NCBI GenBank assembly: GCA_951640165.1
Contig: OX621241.1
Location: 5,776,001 to 5,840,000, forward strand
Reading direction: 5' to 3'
DNA length: 64,000 nt
Origin: Pseudoips prasinana
Lineage: Eukaryota > Arthropoda > Insecta > Lepidoptera > Nolidae
In this document: positions 33,956 through 44,567 of the stretch, one piece after another
Numbering within the stretch: the first letter of the stretch is position 1
Layout of the letters: every line of letters starts with the position of its first letter
Notes under the pieces: generated by a model
What the model saw: only the letters and a program-made list of their open reading frames with translations
What the model was told of the DNA's origin: nothing
Databases searched by the model: none
Position numbers and translations under genes: made by a program

Positions 33956-35037
33956 AGTAAACTGATTTCCATATTTTTATTTCAAAATATATATTTTATA
34001 TATACTTTTTTATATATATTTGCAACATTGTGAAATGGGGTTGGCGCTAGTATCTTTAATACAAGTTATTCTTATAACTTAGCAAAGGTGCTAGTTACGA
34101 CACACTTTAATGCTTGTTTTTATTAAGTGTAAGCCAAATGGTATCACTGTGTTCGTATAAATGTTAAATATTTTATGCAAATAAACTATTATTATTATTA
34201 TTATTTATGAAAATAGTATGTATTAAGACTTAATAAACATCACTTTTGTTTTTTTTTTTTTTTGTTTTATCATTCTCGACAATATCTTAAATCAAATTAT
34301 CTTTAACATGGCAATACTAAGTCAGGCCAACATAACCAGGTTTGTTTGTAGAGCAAACTTCATTCCATAGTTATTTAGGAATCGGCCCGTCAGTCGACAT
34401 TTGACATTAATATTGAGGGAGCTAGGTGTGCTAAAATATCTTTTCATTTCTTTAACCCTTTCTTAAAAAAATCGAAGTGTTATATATATGAAGTATGCAC
34501 TCTTAAACATCGTCTTATCGTATGTCGCAACAAAAATGTACGACTATCATATAACCACAGTGGTGGCAAAGGGATACTGTTTATTTGACCCATCAACCTG
34601 GTAAACACATTTTTAACTAATTTGGGTTTGTATTATGATTGCGTCAAATAAAATATCAATCGTCAATATGAGACGTTCAGTGCTTCGCCGTACAATGGGA
34701 CAAGCGGGGGCTCAATCAAGTCTTAATTCACCATATAAAGTGACATCGGCGTGGTCTCATTCCAAAAGTACTTAGATTTATTTTAGTAGAATCTACAGGG
34801 ACATCATGTAAGGGCTAAGGAGAAGGAAAGGAAAGACTCGGGTTTATTAGCATGGGGACAATAGGTGTGATAAGTAAAAACAAATCATATAAAATCTTAC
34901 TTTAATCTTTTAATATAAAAAATCACAATAAAATGTGCAGCACGCCATATTCGCGATAACATTGTATTTAAATTATAAATAACAAAAGAAAAAAAAACAA
35001 CACAACAATAAAAATCTACTCCCTTACCACTTAGTAA
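33956..35037. other. Intergenic, no gene seen
   Basis: AT-rich sequence with AT and poly-T runs; no exon-like segment recognised. Confidence 0.4.
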
Positions 35038-35674
35038 AGTGCAGTCAAAAAGCAGGAAGAATTTCGTACATTGACGTGTTATTTTCTGTCTCTGTTAGTC
35101 CTGCGTTACGCTCGCACATATCCAATGACCACCGAATTAAGGGATTGCAAAACGTTCCCAAGTAAGTAGAAATTTTCTTATTTATATATATTTTTTTTTT
35201 AAATTTCGTTTTACGGCTCTGGCTTCTTTGGCCTTATGAGCCTTTAGTAAATATATTTTTATAACATTAGCTTTCGTCATTGAGTCAATGTCAAGTTAAG
35301 TCCGTCACTTTCAAGTCATACGTAGTCCTTGTCCTACCCCAGTAAAGCAGTGGAGACTTTACAGAGGTATAAATGGAGTTTTAGATTCAACACAGAAAAT
35401 CGCAATTCACGGCAATATGGCACTTTCCTTCACTTGTGTACGTTGTCGAAGATGTTATGTCTAAAAATCCACCATATTTACACATAAAAACTCGAATTCA
35501 CACCAGTTTTTGAAAATGAAACAATGCCCCGATGCGTCTTTTTCCACGTTGGCGCCAAAAACTCCTTATTTATATATTTCATATAGAGTGCCCACAATAC
35601 AAAAAAATATGACTATTGTCAGCAGTTAAAGAGGTCCTTGTACGAATTTCTTCCTGCTCCGCGACCGCACTTTC
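35038..35674. mobile_element. Degenerate DNA element with about 30-bp inverted ends
   Basis: AGTGCAGTCAAAAAGCAGGAAGAA at the left pairs with the complement of TTCTTCCTGCTCCGCGACCGCACT at the right, with several mismatches. No transposase frame between. Confidence 0.5.
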
Positions 35675-37199
35675 AGTAGGTAATAAACTTGAGAAATCTG
35701 CCTTTTACATAAAATTAAATTTTATATTCGAGCGGATGAGACAAAACAGTTCTCAAGGCAATCGGTATTTATAAATTAGAAGCTTATAGGTAAATGAGAA
35801 ACATATTAATATAAATTATATATACTCAATACTCCATACTCAATTCTTTATTGCATTCCACAATGTCTAGGTGGTAGGTACAAGTGAAAAGTTCATCCTG
35901 GACCCTGTCGGGCACAGCAAAGTATTAGTAATGTGAACAATATATAAGTGATGTTTGATGTTCAGGTAATATTTTCAGAAAGTAACTATGTATTTAATTC
36001 TATAAGACAAGATCTGGACGTTACATTTTAAATTACAGCTACAATAACAGTTAAGTATATCCCAAAAATGAAATAGAAGCCCCTGCGCAGAATCCACCAT
36101 GTAGTTCAATAAGTGGATTATCTTACAATTTTTCTACTTCGCCGGAGAATGAATGGCTTGCTATCACGCTCACAACTTTATCTTTATGAGAATAACTAAG
36201 TATTATGTGTTATACACTAGGTAGTCTTAATAACTCACACATATTGAGATAGATCACTCCCGTTTTAACGCTAGCTCGTTCGCTAAGGCGATTAGCACAA
36301 CGCCCCGCATGATGTATAGAAAACACGCACAGTCCAACACACAGAACACACATCTACATGAACGCACATGTTCTGTTCTGTTAGAACACGTACTCACGCA
36401 CTACGCTGCATCATGCGGGGCAGTGTGCTAATCGCCTAACACATTGTTAACCAGATAGCTAATATCCTATGGAACTGACAATACCCATTTTAAAGTTTCA
36501 CGCCAGTCTCGTCCGTATAAACTTACCAGTACAAGTCAAAATTGAGTGAATGCAAAACTGTTGAAGCGGATTAAAAGTATGAAATAAGGACACAATAGAA
36601 AATCTACGACGGGCTAGTACGAAGGTATCAAAAATATTGCCATTAGTTCGCGAAAACTTGATGCTTCACAAAACAATATGCTACATGTCAATAGCAGAAA
36701 AGAATCCATTATTTTATACTCGTAAGTCTGTTATAGGTAACTAAAAACGTTTTTTAGGTCAAAAAGGTCACTTTATCATTGTATCTATCTACCCCTGCGT
36801 AGTCAGGGCGGGTCATTTGGACCTAATTAACTAGTCCTGAACATTCTGACACGTTATATAAGACCCAAATATTAAAAACATTTTAAAATACCACTATTTC
36901 CAGAGTTAAAAATACACAAACATTCTTATACTCCTAGTATTCAATACATACAGATTAGATCAGAGTATACCATACACAATTGCACCCAAAACCTCTACAT
37001 ATATTTTGTACTTTTATAGTATGAGACATACAAGAATTAATTACCAAATTTATTTAGAATTAAGTAGCTTTTTCAATTGAATCGTCTTCGAAAGAGGGAG
37101 ATTATCAATAAAAGACACCTGTATTTTTTTATATCTAGGGACAATTAATAGTTTTAATAGGGACAATTTGATCCCAAACTAGGTAGAGCCGTACCGTGG
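35675..37199. other. Intergenic with an imperfect foldback
   Basis: An inverted pair of 29-bp arms at 36286-36314 and 36409-36437 (AGGCGATTAGCAC ... GTGCTAATCGCCT) is the only structure noted. No gene recognised. Confidence 0.45.
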
Positions 37200-37525
37200 A
37201 AAATGATGTCCTCCCGACCGAATGTCTTAATGGAGACTAACCAATTGCGCAGGACATATTATAGTGCACAAGTGTGTGCGCAAACACAGGGGCACTTTCT
37301 ATTCCATCCCTCTCATGAAAGAGTTCAGGTACAGGACCGACGGCTTTACGTGCTCTCCGAGGCACGGGGGTGTATACCGCCAACTTCCAGACTTCGGGCT
37401 GATACTGAGAAATTTCATTTTACGGAAAAATCCCAAAATCAATTTTTTGGCCCGACCCGGGATTTGAACCCAGGACCTCATTATCGACGGTTGAACACGC
37501 TACCGCTAGACCAACGAGGCAGTCC
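37200..37525 (-). repeat. Long tRNA-derived SINE
   Basis: Same family as 27140-27512: minus-strand head CCTCGTTGGTCTAGCGGTAG, box B CTGGGTTCAAATCCCGG. ORFs across it on either strand are not genes. Confidence 0.75.
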
Positions 37526-37596
37526 ATGGTACCATGGAAAATATACACATACTAAACCTATCTTTACTTAAGTAAATTGCACTAAGAAACGGAGAA

Positions 37597-37690
37597 AATA
37601 ATCGTGCTCATCACACAAAGATTTGTCCCGGATGGGGATCGCACCCACAAGCTCTGGTTTAACAATCAGTGTCACATACTACTCGATGAC
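37597..37690 (-). repeat. tRNA-derived SINE head fragment
   Basis: Box B GTGGGTGCGATCCCCATCC on the minus strand, preceded by a TCAT-type body. Related to 19994-20115. Confidence 0.45.
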
Positions 37691-37903
37691 TACGTTGTTT
37701 TCTAACCGATTTGATAATTCTTTATTTTATTCGATAGGATATGTTTCCGAGATAGACCCTTACAAACTATACTCAAATCGCTTGATATAAAGAGAGTTGA
37801 AGTCACTTGCATGTAGATACATACTTTTTCTAACGGGTTTACGACTGGGTAAGAACCCACGACTGCAACTACTGTAAGCCAGGACCGACAGTGGAACATA
37901 ATA

Positions 37904-38060
37904 TTAATAAAAATAATATCTAGGGACAATGTCACATAGATCCTCCTAGCCCCAAACTAAGCAAAGCTTGTACTATGGGTACCAGGCGACGACAATACAC
38001 AGAAAACATCCATGACTCAGAAACAAATATTCGTGCTCATCACACAAATATTCGCACTTA
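37904..38060 (-). repeat. Truncated SINE of the 29321-29582 family
   Basis: (TTA)-type tail and body only; the tRNA-like head is missing and the copy runs directly into the next repeat at about 38060. Confidence 0.65.
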
Positions 38061-38330
38061 ATGAAATGACATGCTAAACCGCTCAGTGTCATTTCATTGT
38101 GTGCCACTGTTGATCCTGGCTTACAGGAGTTGCTGTGGCGGGTATGAGGGTGGGACTATCACGAGGTGAGCGGAGAAATCATCCCGAGAGTATATCTACG
38201 AGGGAACGAGCAGCAGAGTCGCTCTGCGATCGGCAACCAGTCTGCCGAGAGACACAATTTCATTGCGGAGATCCTAGTGGAGGTCTCTGACCTGCTTTGA
38301 AAGTCTTTTCGCTTATATGATGATGACTAG
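38060..38330 (+). repeat. CTCAGTGTCATTTCATTGTG-family repeat
   Basis: Matches 31385-31505 at its left end and adds GAGAGACACAATTTCATTGC. No coding frame. Confidence 0.5.
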
Positions 38331-39029
38331 ATAAACTTGTAGATCCTCTTGGGATAAATATAGTTAGCCTAGATTCGGAGAGATTAGTAATAGTAGCTAG
38401 TGTACTAAGATGGTAACGACCGAAGACCGCAGATTGATTATCCATCACACGACTACTGTCTGTCTCGTTAGACTCTAGATAGATCTATATATTGTACAAC
38501 TAAATTTCAAAATAATAGATTAGTAACTTGTTATTTATTTTAGGATTTAAGAAAATATATCTGATAAAACAGACCCACGGACGGACTAATTAATTTTTTG
38601 TAATTTGTATACTGTATTCGACTATGTACAGCCTTGTGAACTTGACAAGTACAAGTGTATGTTACCCAAGTGCTGAATAAATTTCATTATTTCATAGCTG
38701 TAGCGTGTTCCTGCGGATATGATTAGGTCCTGGGATGAAATCCCGGAACCGGCAAAAACATATATTGGGATTTGTATATTAAGAAAAATTGCCGCGTACC
38801 TCGGAGAGCCGCAAAGGCTTCGGTCCTATACCTAACCTCCATCCGGTCAGGTCGGTTAGCCGACCTATGGGATCATGAGATGCACTTTCATATCTTTGGT
38901 TGCGAACACAGTTTTGGCATATTTCTCGAGCAGTTGGCTAGTTTGCACTGATAGGAGCATTTCACTGGTATAGTTATATTTTCTCCATTAAATTAATAAA
39001 AAAAACAGATTCTAAGATTTGCTTACACA

Positions 39030-39032
39030 CAC

Positions 39033-39072
<40 letters not shown>

Positions 39073-39100
39073 GGATGCGCCCGCGCGCACACAAACGCAC
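39030..39100 (+). repeat. (CA)n microsatellite
   Basis: About 40 bp of CA repeat followed by a CGCGCGCAC-containing interruption. Confidence 0.9.
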
Positions 39101-39696
39101 ACGCAACGTCAAATTGTTTTATCAGATTTTGGAAAGCTAGGCACAAGAAATCGTCGCACCGGTCCTACTACTGACGTAGTAATTAATCTGTTTATTTTAA
39201 TAACACTTATGCAATAAATTGTAGTGAATAGAACCGTCCTAGTAAATATCCAGATCTGCAAATTTCAATAAATAATTTGACCCCTTAAAATAAAGTCAAA
39301 AACGTCCTCGCACACAATTTACCTTATGTAATATAATTTCAGTTCTTTCGTCTCAAACGAGGGAGCCACTTATGTTTAGAAGATAGATAATTCAATGAGA
39401 TTATTAGGTAGTTCCAAAAATATCCACCATGGCAGTCCTAATAATATGTTCATGTTGTTTGTATCAGAATCAAATAAAGTAAAATATAATTAATTTGGGA
39501 GAAGGGCATAAGTATACAACAATAATCCTATTTTAAATCTAATGCTGTAACAAATTGGGTTGAAAGTAACATGTGTTTTGTTTTTGGTGGTTATTCCGTT
39601 TTTAAACAGACTTCAAAATAGGAACAAGTTACACTCAGTGAGAGTGTAAGTTTTACTAGATTCTTCTGTTCTTTTTAAACCAATTTTGATAGTCAT

Positions 39697-39955
39697 AATA
39701 ATAATATCCTGGAACATTATTTACACACGGCCATCTGATCCCAAACTAAGCAGAGCTTGTACTATGGAAACCAGATAACTGATATATTACATATACTACT
39801 ATTCTTTTGTAAATACTTACTTCTATAGATAATAACACCCAGACTTCACAAACAGAGATGTTCATGCACACAAAAATCTGTCCCGGGTGGAAATCGAACC
39901 CACGACCTCCGCCGTGAAAAGCAAGCATTTGCCAACCACGCCAACAGGCCCGTCA
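39697..39955 (-). repeat. tRNA-derived SINE
   Basis: Minus-strand head GGGCCTGTTGGCGTGGTTGG, box B GTGGGTTCGATTTCCACCC, tail TAATAATA. Family of 15165-15410 and 60575-60820. Confidence 0.7.
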
Positions 39956-40489
39956 ATCGAACGATAGGGTATGCTGTCAAAATGGTCCTATATAAATGAT
40001 GTTATATCGGCTTACTACGGTTTAAAGAAAGTTGGGAGTTGTATGAAAATAGTATTGTATTTAACAATTTGTTACACAATTTCCTATCATACTTTTTAAG
40101 CGATATGTTCACAACATTCCACATTAAAAGGCCATGACAATCAGTTCGTTTGTTATCACTAAAATTAATTAAATAAATAAATATCTTGGGACATTTACTG
40201 GGACTGACATTTGATCCCAGACGAGGCAAACAGATAACTAATAAACATACTTATATATTTCTTAATACTTACATATTGAAAAAATTATGCGACTCGAATT
40301 AAGTAAATAAATATTTGTGTAAGCCTTAAGTAGTTGTTCCGATTCTGCGTGTACTTTGTGTCTGTCAATTACATGTTTGTAAAGTACTTCGTGACACAGG
40401 GATTCATTTAACCAAGTGCAGGCGTTATATTAAAAAAATACGAATCTAATTATAAATTAGGTACCACATTTTGTCATGTTTTTGTTGTT

Positions 40490-40577
40490 TTGCCACATTT
40501 GTCGTGGTAGGGATTGAACCCACGACCTCTGGCTTAGCAGTCAGGCTCCTTAACCACTAGACCAAAAGGTCAGTCAT
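40490..40577 (-). repeat. tRNA-derived SINE head
   Basis: On the minus strand: TTTTGGTCTAGTGGTTAAGG and GTGGGTTCAATCCCTACC. A full tRNA fold is not supported by the flanks. Confidence 0.5.
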
Positions 40578-41309
40578 CAATTATATTACAAAACATTGCA
40601 AAATACTAAAAAGAAACAGAACAATTGTAATTTTTAAAAATAGATTCTAAATAATGTGATACTACAGGTATTTTACATTAATATAAAATTAAGTGATGTT
40701 ATTTACAACACCTTTTGTGTTTTTATATATTTAAAATTTTCTTACACAGAATTATTTTAGTGCACTTGGTGCCAAAGGCATTCTTCACCAGTCAACTTTG
40801 AGGTGATGCAGAGAAAATAAATATTAATTTTATGTTATTTTTTAATCCTTTCCCTTTCGGTTGTACCATTCACACTGGCCAGGTATATTTCTTCCCTCAT
40901 TCATCCTTTCTAAATGCCTAAAACATCTAAGCATACCTTGTCATTAACAAGTTTTATAGAAGGGGAAACGAGGAACATCGTGCGAATGGGGGATCGAAGA
41001 ATTTTAACAGCTCAATAATCACACATTTGTGGGAAACTTTACAATACAAAAAAAGACCGTTATAAGATGAAATTAAACATAGTTGTTTAGATTCGTGTTT
41101 CTGTCAAGTTTACGTACTTAAGGTTACAATAACATTTGAAACTCCTCCAACACTAAAAACCGTTGCCACTGACTAACTATTTCTACTATATTACTAAAAC
41201 TACTTCCATATCATAATTGAGCAAATCATTGTTTAATTTTACTTTAATTATGGCAGTCTTCCTTAGAGGCAATATATATACATACATTCCTTTTTAGAAC
41301 AGTCGAGTT

Positions 41310-41870
41310 TTGAGTTAGCTTCTTTCTTTCTTTAGTGGACAGTTGTTACCCTAATGTTAGATTTATTCCAGCCTAAACTTAACAATTACAACCGGTACCG
41401 ACATGTGAACCGAAGTACTACTTACGGTTCTTTTATCTTTAGTGCATAGTCATTACCCTACTGTACTGTATAGAACTACAACCGCAACGGACTTGCGGAC
41501 CGAAGTACTAGTAATGGTTATTTCTTTCTTTAACGAACAGTATTACCACAATGTCAGAGTTGTTCAAGCCTGAATTTAGCAACTACAACCGGGACCGACA
41601 TGTGGACCGACAAGTAATACTTACGGTTCTTTTATCTTTAGTGTATAGTCATTACCCTACTGTACTGTATAGAACTACAACCGCAACGGACTTGCGGACC
41701 GAAGTACTAGTAATGGTTATTTCTTTCTTTAACGAACAATATTACCACAATGTCAGAGTTGTTCAAGCCTGAATTTAGCAACTACAACCGGGACCGACAT
41801 GAGGACCGACAAGTAATACTTACGGTTCTTTTACTTTAGTGGACAGTAGTTACACTAGTGTGGCACTGTT
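41310..41870 (+). repeat. Tandem repeat, 199-bp unit, about 2.5 copies
   Basis: CTTACGGTTCTTTTA begins at 41421, 41620 and 41819, 199 bp apart. The unit contains GTCAGAGTTGTTCAAGCCTG and CAACTACAACCGGGACCGAC, so it arose from the 29583-29828 repeat family. Confidence 0.85.
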
Positions 41871-41914
41871 ACACGTGTCTGGCTTAGCATTAATCACTAC
41901 ACCAACGAGTCTGT

Positions 41915-42050
41915 ATTCTCTTGTCATTGGGACTAGTTCCACCCTTTTACCCACCACTGTATTTCCTGTAAGCCAGGATCAACACGATGAAATCACAATG
42001 AGAGGTGAGGCTCAGTCACATCCCGGGAAGACGCACCTTAGAAAAAAGTA
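41915..42050 (-). repeat. CTCAGTGTCATTTCATTGTG-family repeat, reversed
   Basis: Contains TGTAAGCCAGGATCAACACG and a diverged CGATGAAATCACAATGAGAGGTGAGGC. Confidence 0.5.
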
Positions 42051-42904
42051 ATTCCACTTTATAGGTCAAAGCGGGAGACAGAATGACTTTTTTCTCCCGC
42101 ATGAGGCTAGACTCTCATAAAACTCCTTTTTTTGTAGTCGGTTACAATAATTGCAACATTTTATAACAATTCTAAACCAAGTAATATAATTTCAGTTTTA
42201 ACTTGAAATTTTCTTATCAATTGTCGATTTCAACAAAATTTATATGGGACCATTCCGAATACATTCCCTATCTAATAAAATGAGTGTGTGTATGCGTGTG
42301 CAATTCTGTGAAACTTCATAAAAGTAGCCTACAAGAGAATGAGATAAATATAAAGTATCTGTATAATTACCATAATTAAAAGGTTTATTTTTGTTATAAT
42401 AAGTTTACAAACCTCAAAAATTAATTAAAATTGTATGCAAAATTGTACATTTCATATATTTTCATTTTTAAGATTACTATAACACATATTATTCAGATTC
42501 CCTGTTTTCACTTTGAACAAATAACAAGAGGTATTAATCAGAAGTTTTTAATAAGTTAATCTATCAATAAATTAATTAAACCCAAATGCAAAAAATAAAA
42601 CACGAGAATGATATACCAAGTTGTGTAAAACATGATACATTTTCCGAAGGCTTCGTTGTACGCAAGCGCAGTGACATGTGATAGCATTCTTATAATCTAT
42701 CTCATTCTCACGCAGGCTAAATTCCATTTATGAATATGTTTGTCTCTTTTACCTGTCGTTTTATCGCTTCATAGAATTTTCAAATCACAACAGTGCTAAA
42801 GAAGTTTCACTTCAACAAGAATTGTCATCATCCGTTCACAAAAGATTAAAAATCATTGATAATAATCTACTTCTTTTGAAGACTGTTTAAAACCATTTAT
42901 GATA

Positions 42905-43014
42905 CAGACGCCAGCACATCAAGCTACCCCAATCTGTCAAATTTCTCCAATTTAAATGAACCTTATGCTTATGTGATAAAGTTGAAAGACTATAAAAGAA
43001 ATTTGACAGATTGA
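42905..43014 (+). mobile_element. TA-flanked MITE, copy 4, 3'-truncated
   Basis: Begins CAGACGCCAGCACATCAAGC with TA before it; the right end is replaced by ATACAGGCATACAG. Confidence 0.65.
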
Positions 43015-43213
43015 ATACAGGCATACAGATTTAATATAGGTTGTTGTGGTATAACGTGAAATCGTCATACGTTTTCAAGGTCTTGTGACACGGGCGCGGC
43101 TAGTGGCCGTGACTTGAAGCCGCGGCTGCACAACTTCGTCACTTGGGCTGGGGTGCAGCCCCGTGTCTCCGGGAAGTATCGTCTGCGGGAGGTGAAGAAA
43201 ATATAATATAATA

Positions 43214-43525
43214 TCTATACATATAATAAAATCGTAGGAGAGTCAAAACTGTACATTGAATATTTTTTTAAAGGATACTTGGGGCGTTATCTACAATCTA
43301 TATCGAAGCCAAAAATATAGTTTTTAGAATAATTGTCTGAGTGTCTGTATGTATGTCCGGGCTAAACTCAAAAAGTACTGCATGGATGTACTTCAAATTT
43401 TGCATGAATATTACTAAGAGGTCGGGTCAACATATAGGCTACATATTATCACGCTATCACCTACGCGGGAGGAGCTATGATAATTTATAAAATTCAACGC
43501 GGGTAAAACCGCGGGACACAGCTAG
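43214..43525 (+). mobile_element. Helitron-like element
   Basis: Starts TCTATACATATAATAAAATC, ends CACAGCTAG before T, with a GC-rich hairpin GCGGGTAAAACCGCGGG near the 3' end. Host flanks A and T. The best intact short copy in the window. Confidence 0.75.
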
Positions 43526-43890
43526 TGTGGAATAAAACATAAAGTATGTAGTCCAGTCTATAATTCAGCGCGCATCGACGAATAAGGTCTACGGCTACGG
43601 TCATTTTGTTAAATTTGTATCCGAAATCATTCAGAACTAATTTTGATTTTTATATTTTAGATAAAGACGTCAAAGATGGGAAAATCTATTTTGCCAATTT
43701 ATATTGGTACGAAAATAAACATACTTATTTTTATTTTTTTTGAATATAGATATATTTATATATTTTTATGTAATATTCTATATATCTGAAAAGATGATCG
43801 AAACATATTTTTGAAAAAATTATGCAATAACTTGATGTCACTACATATTTATTTATTTATCAACTTTCAGAATTCAAGGTTGTTAACAAT

Positions 43891-44145
43891 ACTTACTTAC
43901 TTATCGTATGGGCAGTGGTTACCCAGAGTTGTTCAAGCCGCCCAGTCGGACTCTGACATGGCTTAACGACTGTCACCTAATGGCTACAACCGGGACCGAC
44001 AGCTTAACGTGCCCTCCGAAGCACGGAGACGCTCACAAATTAAACCACTTTGGCGGTCACCCATCTATGGACTGACCGCGAGCCTAATTGCTTAACCTCG
44101 ACGATAATTTATGGACCGGTGAGAGCATCTGGCTATGAGCCATTT
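43891..44145 (+). repeat. TTATCGTATGGGCAGTGGTTACCC-family repeat
   Basis: Same layout as 29583-29828, nearly full length. Confidence 0.7.
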
Positions 44146-44208
44146 ATAATAGGGGTACACGAATATAAAATAACATGTCCACAAATTATCGTAAATATAT
44201 ATATATAA

Positions 44209-44377
44209 CTAGCTGTGCCCCGCGGTGTTACCCGCGTTAAATTTTATAAATTTTCTTTGCTATAAACCTCAAGGAGCCCGAGACCTTTCCAACGAATGCA
44301 AAACCGTGGAAATCGGTTCGTGCGTTCTGGAGTTATAGCGTCAGGAAGGAAAACCCGACTTATTTTTATATAGTAGA
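44209..44377 (-). mobile_element. Helitron-like element next to a Glut1 splice donor
   Basis: Minus-strand copy of the 11735-11872 subfamily, ending GGGGCACAGCTAG. Its 5' end lies about 20 nt downstream of the donor at 44398. Confidence 0.65.
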
Positions 44378-44398
44378 TATTATATATTATATACTTAC

Positions 44399-44567
44399 TT
44401 CTGGAAGAAGAACAAGGCGGTAGTGACCGCTGAGAAGACTAGGAAGGAGTAGGGTCCGATGCTCTCCCTCATGCTGGGGAACGACATGCCCACTAAAAAG
44501 TTACCGCCCCAATTGGCAAGCGAGCCCCATGCCATACCAGCTGGACGTGGGCTAACTTCAAAGAGTT
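44399..44567 (-). CDS. Glut1: Glut1 exon covering helices 11-12
   Basis: Acceptor TTTTACAG, 169 nt, donor GTAAGT at 44398. Contains [10 protein letters not shown] and ends mid-codon after a Phe-rich helix. Confidence 0.85.

Noticed and set aside
37203..37571. A 122-codon plus-strand gene
   Set aside because: It lies inside a tRNA-derived SINE in reverse orientation.
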